Origin: Cellulomonas palmilytica
GTDB taxonomy: Bacteria > Actinomycetota > Actinomycetes > Actinomycetales > Cellulomonadaceae
Length of the DNA: 64,000 nt
Direction: 5' to 3'
NCBI RefSeq assembly: GCF_021590045.1
Contig: NZ_CP062221.1
Coordinates: 1,922,001-1,986,000, forward strand
Shown here: positions 17,255-25,135 of the stretch, one piece after another
How positions within the stretch are numbered: position 1 is the stretch's first letter
Layout: each line of letters starts with the position of its first letter
The notes under the pieces: model-generated
Told to the model about the DNA's origin: nothing
What the model saw: the letters and a program-made list of their open reading frames with translations, nothing else
Databases searched by the model: none
Made by a program: the position numbers and the translations under genes

Positions 17255-17293
17255 TCAGCGCGGCTGGTGCGGCGCGAACCGGGTGCCCGTCAT
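17255..17293 (-). CDS. Putative 12-residue leader peptide of the ABC-F gene
   Basis: An ATG at 17291-17293, directly preceded by AGGTGGTGATC, opens a 12-codon ORF (MTGTRFAPHQPR) ending at 17255, 66 bases before the ABC-F start. Between its stop and the gene lies a stem (CCCCGCCG / CGGCGAGG, about 17229-17248, one mismatch). A 17-base segment inside the ORF is nearly repeated after it (17273-17289 and 17215-17231, one difference). This layout fits ribosome-mediated attenuation by translation inhibitors, as known for several ABC-F genes, but the peptide itself is not one I recognise. Confidence 0.5.
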   Translation of the reverse strand: MTGTRFAPHQPR

Positions 17294-17397
17294 GATCACC
17301 ACCTAGGTCGACGACAAGGACGGCCGAGGCTCGCACGAGCGGGACACCGCGGGCCAGCGAATAACTCGAACCATGGCGGCGTCCGTCGCGAGCCGCC

Positions 17398-18420
17398 TTA
17401 CTCGCAGGCGATCCCGTCGCCGTCGCCGTCGAGCCCGGCGCGGTAGCCCGGGTCGCCCGCGTGCAGGGGCGCGGCGCCCGCAGCGCGTGCCTCCGCGCAG
17501 CTCGCGAAGGGACCCTCGGGCGCGACCGTCGCGGCGGGGAGAGGGCTCGGCCCGGGGGTCCGCCGCGGCGTGACCGTGCTGACCGGCGGGAGGGGCTCGT
17601 CGGGGCACGTGTGCAGCACGCGCGCGATGGCGTCCCGCTCCGCCGTGGTCACCCACAGCCCGTACGCGTGCTTCACCGCGACCTGCCGCGCCACGTACGC
17701 GCAGCGGTACCCGCGGGCGGGTGGCAGCCAGGTGGCCGCGTCGCCCGAGCCCTTCGCGGAGTTCAGCCCGCCGTCGACGGCCAGCAGGTTGAGCGGGTCG
17801 TTGGCGAACGCCTGACGCGTCTCCTCGTCCCAGCGCTGCGCGCCCTTCTGCCACGCGTCGGCGAGCGCGACGACGTGGTCGACCTGCACCGCGGCGGACG
17901 TCGCCGCGCCTCGCTCGAACGGGATCGTCGCGCCGGAGTACGGGTCGACGAGGGTGCCCGCGCGCACCACGCACCCGCCGGGGCGCAGCACCGCGTCGTT
18001 GAGGTCGCGGCGCAGGATGTCATTGCGCGTGTCGCAGCCGTTGCGGTCCGCGTCGACGGCCCGGTAGCCGAACTCGTCGCGGTCGTAGCCGGTCAGGGGT
18101 GCGCGGCCCTTGACGGCGAGTGCGTCGAGGGCGGCGAGTGCTGTGTCGTGGTTCGCCGGCTGGGTGGCGGTCGACTGGGTGGCGGTCGGGTCGGTGGCGG
18201 CGGGGTCGGCCGTGGCAGGGTTGGTGGGCGCTGGATCGGCGGTCGCTGTCGCGACGGTCGGCGTCGGCGTGCTCGTGGCGGCATCCGGTGCGCCCGGGTG
18301 GGACCCGGCGAGCCCGACGTCGGCACACCCGGCGGCGGTGACCGCGGCGAGCAGCGCTCCGACGAGCAGACCCGTGGCGGCCCGCGCGCGCGACGTCCGC
18401 CCTGCCCTCCTGCCGCGCAC
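17398..18420 (-). CDS. Secreted HNH (DUF1524-type) nuclease lipoprotein with Excalibur domain
   Basis: 340 residues. A signal peptide ends in the lipobox VTAAGC (Cys32), so it is probably anchored outside the membrane. A Thr/Ala/Pro linker with short repeats (about 45-90) leads to an HNH domain of the GmrSD C-terminal (DUF1524) type: PYSGATIPFER, VQVDHVVALADAWQKGA, then NDPLNLLAVDGGLNSAKG. The C-terminus is an Excalibur calcium-binding motif (FASCAEA...DGDGDGIACE). It likely degrades extracellular DNA, but no target is shown. A GTG start at 18420 is used. It lies 55 bases after dinB on the same strand. Confidence 0.82.
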   Translation of the reverse strand: MRGRRAGRTSRARAATGLLVGALLAAVTAAGCADVGLAGSHPGAPDAATSTPTPTVATATADPAPTNPATADPAATDPTATQSTATQPANHDTALAALDALAVKGRAPLTGYDRDEFGYRAVDADRNGCDTRNDILRRDLNDAVLRPGGCVVRAGTLVDPYSGATIPFERGAATSAAVQVDHVVALADAWQKGAQRWDEETRQAFANDPLNLLAVDGGLNSAKGSGDAATWLPPARGYRCAYVARQVAVKHAYGLWVTTAERDAIARVLHTCPDEPLPPVSTVTPRRTPGPSPLPAATVAPEGPFASCAEARAAGAAPLHAGDPGYRAGLDGDGDGIACE

Positions 18421-18475
18421 CCGTCCCCGACCTCTCGACGCCCGGCGCGCTCACGCCCGCGCGCCACCCACCAGA

Positions 18476-19720
18476 TCATCGACGCCGCCGCCCACCGTCG
18501 TGAGCAGGCGCGCGCGCCGACCTCGTCACGTCGTCCAGCTGAGGCGCCTCGAAGCCGTCGCCGACGACGAGCAGGCTCGCGCGCCGCACGGCGCGTGAGC
18601 CGAACCGGTCCGCGAGCGAGTCGACGGCGCGGTCGAGGGAGTCGTGCGCGGGACCGAGCGGCAGCGGCGGCTGCACGACGGCGTCGCCGGCCAGGCCGGT
18701 GAGCGCGACCCCGACGAGCGTGATCCCGCGCGTCGAGACGAGGTCCCGCGCGGCCTCCAGCAGCCCGAGCGCCGCGTCGCGCAGCTCGTCGCCCGACGCG
18801 GTGCCGAACGCGAGCGTGCGGGACCGCGTCGCACGAGTGAAGTCCGCGAAGCGCAGCCGCAGCACGACGGTCCGTGCGGTGAGGTGCCCCGCGCGCAGCC
18901 GACGGCACACGCGGTCGACGAGGCCGAGCAGCGCGGCGCGGACGGCGTCGGGGGAGTGCGGACCGCGCCCGAGGGCGCGCTGGGCGCCGACCGAGCCGCG
19001 CGTCCGGTCGGTGACGACGCGCGCCGGTGTCCGGCCGTGCACGACGGCGAACAGGTGCGACCCGGCCGCGGGTCCGAGCAGGCCGCGCAGCACGCGCTCG
19101 TCGAGCGCCGCGACGTCGCCGGCCGTGCGCAGCCCGTACCCGCGCAGCTTCGTCGCGGTGCTCTCGCCGACGCCCCACAGGGTCTCGACGGGCAGCGGCG
19201 CGAGGAACGCGTCCTCCGCGTCGGGCTCGACGAGCAGCAGCCCGTCGGGCTTGGCGACCCGGCTGGCGACCTTCGCGAGGAACGGCGTGCGCGCGACGCC
19301 GACGGTGATCGGCAGCCCCACCTCGTCGCGGACCCGGGCCCGCACGCGCGCGGCGTGCTCGACGGGTGTGGTCGTGTCGGCGCGCCGCAGCCCGCGCACG
19401 TCGAGGAAGGCCTCGTCGATCGACACGCCCTGCACCTGCGGCGTCACGTCCCGGAAGATCGCGAACACGTCGCGGCTCGCCTCGACGTACGCGTCGAACC
19501 GCGGCCGGACGACGATCAGGTCGGGGCACAGGCCGCGCGCCTGGCGACCGCCCATCGCGGTGCGCACGCCGCGCCGCTTCGCCTCGTAGGACGCGGCGAG
19601 CACGACCCCGCCACCGACGGCGACCGGCCGGCCCCGCAGGCGCGGGTCGTCGCGCTGCTCGACCGACGCGTAGAACGCGTCGAGGTCGGCGTGCAGGATC
19701 GTCGCGCACCCTGTGTCCAC
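18476..19720 (-). CDS. dinB: DNA polymerase IV (Y-family)
   Basis: 414 residues. The palm motifs are present: HADLDAFYASVEQ with the first catalytic Asp near the N-terminus and GVSIDEAFLDV with the second Asp/Glu pair; the little-finger domain fills the C-terminal third. It carries out error-prone translesion synthesis. The GTG at 19718-19720 is chosen because the conserved region begins about 10 residues later and because a LexA box ends on this codon; a longer frame upstream exists but would run through the box. If the GAACAT inside the box acts as -10, the mRNA would start at the GTG without a leader. No beta-clamp motif could be assigned with certainty. Confidence 0.9.
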   Translation of the reverse strand: MDTGCATILHADLDAFYASVEQRDDPRLRGRPVAVGGGVVLAASYEAKRRGVRTAMGGRQARGLCPDLIVVRPRFDAYVEASRDVFAIFRDVTPQVQGVSIDEAFLDVRGLRRADTTTPVEHAARVRARVRDEVGLPITVGVARTPFLAKVASRVAKPDGLLLVEPDAEDAFLAPLPVETLWGVGESTATKLRGYGLRTAGDVAALDERVLRGLLGPAAGSHLFAVVHGRTPARVVTDRTRGSVGAQRALGRGPHSPDAVRAALLGLVDRVCRRLRAGHLTARTVVLRLRFADFTRATRSRTLAFGTASGDELRDAALGLLEAARDLVSTRGITLVGVALTGLAGDAVVQPPLPLGPAHDSLDRAVDSLADRFGSRAVRRASLLVVGDGFEAPQLDDVTRSARAPAHDGGRRRR

Positions 19721-19734
19721 GAACGCATGTTCGA
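19719..19734 (-). promoter_or_regulatory. LexA (SOS) box at the dinB start
   Basis: Read on the minus strand, TCGAACATGCGTTCGT matches TCGAAC-N4-GTTCGA at 11 of 12 defined positions. It overlaps the first base of the dinB GTG codon, so LexA bound here would cover both promoter and start site. Confidence 0.8.
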
Positions 19735-19823
19735 CCCGACCGCCCACACGCGCCAGGGGCAGGTCGGGCAGAGCGAGGTGGCGGCGGGGGACACGTCGAT
19801 GGACCCCGCCGCCACCCCGGGTC

Positions 19824-21752
19824 TCAGAGGTGCATCGGCGTGAGCGCCTCGTAGTCCTCGACCGAGCCGTCCTTGAGCACCACGTCGATGATCGCCCGGC
19901 CGAGCGGGTCGAGGTCGTCGGTGAGGTACTGCTCGAGCTCGGAGCGGAAGAACGCCGAGATGATGCGCGCACCCTCGTCGTACGCCTCGACGCCCACCTG
20001 GGACTGCATCTCGGGTGCGAGCCACGTGGGCCGCACGAGCTGCCCGTCGAGCTTCATCTCGCGCAGCGTGTAGCCGAACAGCGGGCAGCGCGCGGGCGTG
20101 AGCTGGTCGCGCCGCACCCGGCCACCGCCGCGACGGGCGAGGTACTCGCGCGTCATCCACTCGGCCGCGAAGCCGACCTGGTAGGCGCCGATGTGCTGGT
20201 TCGGCGTGAGGACGTACCGCGTGCGGTGCGCGTCGACGAGCTGACGCAGCAGCAGGTTCGCAGCCTCGACCTTGGTGCCGGTCGAGAACGGCCAGTACGA
20301 CCCGACGCCCTCGGACACCATGCCGCCGTGCTTGATGGTCTTGCGCTCGGACGCGGACTCGCCGATCGACGGGTTCTTGTCGCCGCGCGGCGCGATGAGG
20401 CGCCACACCCACGCGAGGGCCGGCGGGACGAAGTGCGTGACGCCCATGATCCCGTAGGTCGGGTTCTCGCGGGTGCACGCGGGCATCCGGACGCCGAACG
20501 TGCGGACGTCGACGTGCTCGGGCTTCGACACGACGTTGCGGATCATCGAGCGGTCGATCACGACGCGCGGGTTGGGGCACGGCTTGCCGTTCGAGTCGAG
20601 CGTGTGCTCCCACGGCAGGACGGTCGAGTCGGGCACGCCCGCGATGTTGAAGAACACGAGCGGCTTGTCGGGGTGGATGCAGGCACGCTCGAAGTTCGGG
20701 TCCTCGCCGTACGCGCGCATGTTGTCGACGCGCACGAACCAGCCGGCCTCGGCGTCGGCGATGACGAGCCGCCCGTCGTTGTCCTGCAGCGACGAGTGGC
20801 ACAGCGTCATGTCGTCGGTGACGGGGGCGAGCGCGCTCGACTCGGCGAGCGTGATGACGTACGGCTCATTGGTGACGACGTTGGTGCCGAGCAGGATGCG
20901 ACCGTCCTCCTGGCGGCGGAACTCCTGGCACATCTCGGACTTGCCGCCGCCCGAGGCGCCCTCGTGCATGACGACGGTCTCGTTGTCGTACGGCGTGGTG
21001 ACCCGCACCGACGAGGCGTGCGCGGTGATCCAGCCCTCGCGCTCGCCGATGTCGAGCAGCACGGAGAACACGCCCTTCTTGGCGCTCGGCCCCGGGTAGA
21101 GGTTGTACGCGAAGACCTCGTGCAGGTCGGGCGTGCGGTCGTGCACGACGACCTGGCGGCCGTGGAACGCGGTGTGCCGGAACGGCGGCGCGACGTACAG
21201 GATCGAGCGCGGGGCGAACTCGCCGTGCTGCTCCGTCAGCTCCTCGAACGTGACCCAGCCCTGCAGGTCGACGAGCGCGAGCGCGAAGAACGCGGCGTTG
21301 ACGGGGACGAGCGCGAGGGACGGGTAGCCGAACGTGGGGCCGCCGGCCTTGAAGGGGACGACGACGAGGTCCTGGCGGCCGAGCCACTCGAGCGTCGCGG
21401 ACTTGGTCGGTGCGAACTCCTCGCCGAAGACGTCGCGGTAGCGCGGCTTGTCGGTGGGCAGGTCGTCGGCGATGCGCATGCAGTCGGGGTCGCGCCGACG
21501 CATGTAGTCCTCGGGGTAGTTCACCGCGATGCCGTTGCGGCAGCGCGTGACCGTGGCCTCGACGATCCTGCGCACGCCCTCGTCGGTCTCGACGTCGTAG
21601 GCGACCTCGTGGATCGGCCCGCCCACGGGACCGAGCGTGAGCCGGTACAGCTCCTCGCGCGTCTGCGGGACGAGCACGCGCGGGCTCGCGTCGAGCGCGG
21701 CGCGCACGGCGGGCGGCAGGTGGACGGCGGACAGGGCCGAGAGGGTGTCCAC
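19824..21752 (-). CDS. DUF4914 family protein with PEPCK/HPr-kinase-like P-loop
   Basis: 642 residues. The family fit rests on the SRYTLYVAPPFRHT-like block (here SILYVAPPFRHTAFHG, about 183-198), VNAAFFALALVDLQG and the kinase-type loop EGASGGGKSEM (Walker A at 265-272). The fold class is that of PEP carboxykinases and related nucleotide-binding enzymes, but it lacks the signature blocks of GTP- or ATP-dependent PEPCK, so I do not call it pckG. Substrate unknown; cytoplasmic. The GTG at 21752 has AAGGGAG upstream. It is unusually well conserved-looking and long for an unknown, and stands alone between dinB and a divergent GH32 gene. Confidence 0.65.
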   Translation of the reverse strand: MDTLSALSAVHLPPAVRAALDASPRVLVPQTREELYRLTLGPVGGPIHEVAYDVETDEGVRRIVEATVTRCRNGIAVNYPEDYMRRRDPDCMRIADDLPTDKPRYRDVFGEEFAPTKSATLEWLGRQDLVVVPFKAGGPTFGYPSLALVPVNAAFFALALVDLQGWVTFEELTEQHGEFAPRSILYVAPPFRHTAFHGRQVVVHDRTPDLHEVFAYNLYPGPSAKKGVFSVLLDIGEREGWITAHASSVRVTTPYDNETVVMHEGASGGGKSEMCQEFRRQEDGRILLGTNVVTNEPYVITLAESSALAPVTDDMTLCHSSLQDNDGRLVIADAEAGWFVRVDNMRAYGEDPNFERACIHPDKPLVFFNIAGVPDSTVLPWEHTLDSNGKPCPNPRVVIDRSMIRNVVSKPEHVDVRTFGVRMPACTRENPTYGIMGVTHFVPPALAWVWRLIAPRGDKNPSIGESASERKTIKHGGMVSEGVGSYWPFSTGTKVEAANLLLRQLVDAHRTRYVLTPNQHIGAYQVGFAAEWMTREYLARRGGGRVRRDQLTPARCPLFGYTLREMKLDGQLVRPTWLAPEMQSQVGVEAYDEGARIISAFFRSELEQYLTDDLDPLGRAIIDVVLKDGSVEDYEALTPMHL

Positions 21753-21965
21753 GGGTGCTCCCTTCGTCGAGGACCGCCCGGGGAGCCCGACGAGGTCGGG
21801 CGCGACAACACCGGTACACGGTCCGCACTTGACTCGGAGATTACGTGGCGCGGATCGGGGCGAAGTGGGACCTGGGTCACAGGCGCGCCCGTTCCCGCAG
21901 GTCGGCCTACTGTGACTCGCAGCGGCACCGCCGGCGGACGCCGTCCACGAGAGGGGGTGGCGACG

Positions 21966-23324
21966 ATGCCCTGGCCCGTCGCGCACTTCACCACCGGTCG
22001 GACCTGGATGAACGACCCCAACGGGCTGGTCCACCGCGACGGCGTGTGGCACCTGTTCCTGCAGCACAACCCGCACGGCGACGACTGGGGCTCGATCGGG
22101 TGGGGGCACGCCACGTCGCGCGACCTCGTGACGTGGCGGTGGGAGGGGCACCCGCTGCCCGCGACCGCGGACGCCATGGCGTTCAGCGGGTGCGTCGTGT
22201 CCGACCCGCTCGACACCGCCGGGTTCGCGCGGGACGACGACGGGCCCTGCGGGCCGATGGTCGCCGTGTTCACGAGCCACCACGAGCCCGGCTCGCCGCG
22301 GGCGGGCACCGAGACGCAGTCGCTCGCGGTCAGCCACGACGAGGGGCGGACGTTCACGCGGTGGTCCGGCAACCCCGTGATCGACGTGGGCCGCCAGGAC
22401 TCGCGCGACCCCCAGGTCCGCTGGGACGCCGACGCCGGGCACTGGCGCATGGCGCTCGCGGACCCGCGCGGGCGGCGCGTCGAGCTGTGGACCTCGCCGG
22501 ACCTGCGCACGTGGGAGATGGTGTCGACGTTCGGGCCGCAGGGCTCGGTCGAGGGGCAGTGGGAGTGCCCGGACCTGGTGCGGATGCCCGTGGCGGGCGC
22601 GGGCGGCGACGGGACGGCGTGGGTGCTGCTCGTCAACGTCGACCGCGGCGGACCCGCAGGAGGGGGCTCCGCGACGCAGTACATGGTCGGCGACTTCGAC
22701 GGCACCACGTTCACCGCGGCGCACGACGAGGTGCGCTGGCTCGACCACGGGCACGACCACTACGCCGCCGTGACGTTCGCCGACGCCCCCGGCGGCCGCG
22801 CGGTGTCGCTCGGCTGGGCCGGGTCGTGGCTGTACGCGCGCGACCTGCGCGACGAGCCCTGGGGCGCGACCATGACCCTCGCGCGCGACCTCGAGCTCGT
22901 CCCGGCGGACCCGGGGTCCGAGGTGCGCTCGCCGGCCGACCTCGTCGTGCGCTCGACCCCGGTGCTACCCGCCGGCCCGCTGCCCGCAGGCCCTCTGCCC
23001 GGCGTGGCGGTCCACCGCGTGGACGTCGCGGCCGGGAGCGCCCGCGAGCTCGCGCTGCACGCCGCCGGCGACCCCGCGTTGCGCCTCGAGCTGCGGGTCG
23101 AGCGGGATGCGGGGCAGCGCGTGCTCGTCGTCGACCGCGCGCGCTGCTCCCCGGCCGCGATCCCGCCCGCGTACCACCGCACGGTCGTCGCGCTGCCCGA
23201 CCGGGACGTCGACCTGCTCGTCGTCGCGGACGCGGGCCTCGTCGAGGTGTTCGCCGACGAGGGGCGTGTCGCGGTGACGGAGCAGGTGACGCGCCGGGCG
23301 GTGCTGAGCGAGCTCGCGGGCTGA
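21966..23324 (+). CDS. GH32 beta-fructosidase (levanase/sucrose hydrolase type)
   Basis: 452 residues. All three GH32 acidic residues are seen: nucleophile Asp17 in WMNDPNG, transition-state stabiliser Asp148 in RDP, and acid/base Glu200 in ECPDL. A five-bladed propeller is followed by a C-terminal beta-sandwich ending VEVFADEGRVAVTEQV. It hydrolyses terminal fructose from sucrose, inulin or levan. There is no signal peptide, so it probably works inside the cell on imported oligosaccharides. GAGGGGGTGG lies just before the ATG at 21966. No fructose transporter or regulator is adjacent. Confidence 0.92.
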   Translation: MPWPVAHFTTGRTWMNDPNGLVHRDGVWHLFLQHNPHGDDWGSIGWGHATSRDLVTWRWEGHPLPATADAMAFSGCVVSDPLDTAGFARDDDGPCGPMVAVFTSHHEPGSPRAGTETQSLAVSHDEGRTFTRWSGNPVIDVGRQDSRDPQVRWDADAGHWRMALADPRGRRVELWTSPDLRTWEMVSTFGPQGSVEGQWECPDLVRMPVAGAGGDGTAWVLLVNVDRGGPAGGGSATQYMVGDFDGTTFTAAHDEVRWLDHGHDHYAAVTFADAPGGRAVSLGWAGSWLYARDLRDEPWGATMTLARDLELVPADPGSEVRSPADLVVRSTPVLPAGPLPAGPLPGVAVHRVDVAAGSARELALHAAGDPALRLELRVERDAGQRVLVVDRARCSPAAIPPAYHRTVVALPDRDVDLLVVADAGLVEVFADEGRVAVTEQVTRRAVLSELAG

Positions 23325-23334
23325 CGCCCATTCC

Positions 23335-25002
23335 TCACCCGTCGGCGGGTCCCACCGTGTCCGCGCGGACGCCGAGGAACGTCGGCCCACCCTTCTCCGG
23401 GACCAGGACGGCCACCGCGAGCACCTGGTGCAGGTCCAGCGAGCCGTGCCGGCCAGGCTGCCCGACCGCACGCGCGAACGCCTCGTCGCTGAACGCGAGC
23501 GTCGCTCCGACGTCCGTCGCCGCGTGCGTGTAGTCGACGCTGTACGTCGCGGTGACGAGCACGCCGCCGTCGACCGCCGCGACCTTCGGCGCGCCGTCAC
23601 CCGGGTCGCTCGGGTCGTCGCCCGACCCGACCGCGCGGACCGCCGCGTGGATGAGCCGGGAGGTCTCGCCGTCGCCGACGATCTGCTCGCGCAGCTCCTG
23701 GAGGTCCTCGGGCACGGTGAGGTCGCCCTTCTCGCCGGTCTCGAGGTAGGCCGCCACCTGGTCCGACACCGCCTGCGCCCGCTTGACCTGCGCGGGGGTC
23801 GGCTGCGACGCCGCCCCGGGTGCGAGCGCGTGGAGCTCGGCGTCCTCGAGCGTGAGGTGCGTGCTCATGCGCCACGGGTCGAGCACGCCGTCCCGTTCGT
23901 ACACGAGCAGCGCGCGCTGCGGCTTCTTCGCGTCGGCCTCGGCGAGCGTGCCGGTGACCGCGAACCACATGGGGTACTGCGTGAAGGCGGGCGCGACGAG
24001 CGAGTCCTTCTCGGGCGTCGTCGTCAGGGCCGTGCCCGGGGCCTTCGGCTCGCCGCTCTCCTTCGCGTACCGCGTGTCGTGCAGGTCGGTGCGCAGGATC
24101 ACGCCGCGGTCCGCGGACGCCCAGCCCTTCGGGTCGTGCTCGCGCGACGCGAGGTCGATGGCCGCGTTGTTGCGCTCGTCGTAGGACGCCAGCGCCGCGG
24201 CGAGGTCCTCGCGCTCGATCCCGGGCCGGGTGATCTCCGGTGTCGAGACGCGCTGCGGGATCGCCGCGCAGCCCGCGAGGGCGACGACCGACACGGCGGG
24301 CACGACCCACCGCAGCGGGCGGTGCGCGGTGCGCAGGCGGGCGCCGACGGGCTCGGTCGTCGGCGTCGTGGGCTCGTCCACGGCCGAGGCGGCCCGCGCC
24401 TGCGCCCGCTCGCGCCGACGACGCCGACCGCGCGCGAGGAACGGCAGCGAGAGCAGGGCGAGCCCGACGACCGCCGCGACGACCCCGGCGACGAACGCGT
24501 GCGCGACGACGATCCCGAACGTCACCGAGACGGTCCCGCGCTCGCCCGCGGCGAGCACGACGACGCTCGTCGGCGTCCCGTCGAGCTCGAGCGTGAGCGA
24601 CTGCGGCCCCTTGCCGTGCGCGGAGCGGTCCCAGAAGTCGGCCGACGACGCCGCGGCGGCGGGCTGCGGCGCGCTGCCGCGGACCGTCCCGGTACCGCCG
24701 TCCTGCGGCGTGACCGTCGTGACGCGCAGCTGCCGGGTGTCGGCCAGGTAGCTGTCGACGTCGATCGGGTTCCCGGTGCCGACGAACACCGCGCCGCCCG
24801 AGCTGCGGGCGGTGACACGCAGCGTGGCGTCGCGGTACCCGAGCAGGTCCGGGACGGTCGACGCCGCCCGCACGCCGCTCGGCAGCGAGGTCGCGGGGGC
24901 GTCCGCCGTGTCGTCGGGTCCGAAGACGACGGCGACGGCGGAGCCGACGACGAGGAGCAGGCCGCCGAGCACGGCGGCGAGGACGAGGAGCGTTCGACGC
25001 AT
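23335..25002 (-). CDS. Large membrane protein with an internal lipobox-like segment (unknown)
   Basis: 555 residues. Layout: TM helix 3-26, an extracytoplasmic domain (about 27-160), TM helix 162-190 followed by RGRRRRR, an acidic/Thr-rich cytoplasmic stretch, a third hydrophobic segment at 232-248 containing LAGC (242-245), and a 300-residue C-terminal domain that would lie outside. The segment around 232-250 looks like a lipoprotein signal, so the protein resembles a membrane protein fused to a lipoprotein. I do not recognise the family. ATG at 25002 has AGGGGG upstream. It converges on the GH32 gene with a 10-base gap. Confidence 0.7.
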   Translation of the reverse strand: MRRTLLVLAAVLGGLLLVVGSAVAVVFGPDDTADAPATSLPSGVRAASTVPDLLGYRDATLRVTARSSGGAVFVGTGNPIDVDSYLADTRQLRVTTVTPQDGGTGTVRGSAPQPAAAASSADFWDRSAHGKGPQSLTLELDGTPTSVVVLAAGERGTVSVTFGIVVAHAFVAGVVAAVVGLALLSLPFLARGRRRRRERAQARAASAVDEPTTPTTEPVGARLRTAHRPLRWVVPAVSVVALAGCAAIPQRVSTPEITRPGIEREDLAAALASYDERNNAAIDLASREHDPKGWASADRGVILRTDLHDTRYAKESGEPKAPGTALTTTPEKDSLVAPAFTQYPMWFAVTGTLAEADAKKPQRALLVYERDGVLDPWRMSTHLTLEDAELHALAPGAASQPTPAQVKRAQAVSDQVAAYLETGEKGDLTVPEDLQELREQIVGDGETSRLIHAAVRAVGSGDDPSDPGDGAPKVAAVDGGVLVTATYSVDYTHAATDVGATLAFSDEAFARAVGQPGRHGSLDLHQVLAVAVLVPEKGGPTFLGVRADTVGPADG

Positions 25003-25135
25003 GAGGTTCCCCCTGGTTGATGGTCGACGCCGGACCTTAGCCGGGATGAAAGCCGCGGATCGGGCGTTGTCCACAGGGGTGCGATCGGGACCTTCGGCGC
25101 GTCTCGCCGCCCGGTCCCGGGTCTACGGTCCGGCC

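Noticed and set aside
19824..21752. GTP-dependent PEP carboxykinase (pckG)
   Set aside because: Size and P-loop suggested it, but the expected PEPCK signature blocks are missing and other blocks fit DUF4914 better.
25067..25075. DnaA box TTGTCCACA as part of an origin
   Set aside because: A single box without further copies, AT-rich region or dnaA/dnaN neighbours; most likely chance.
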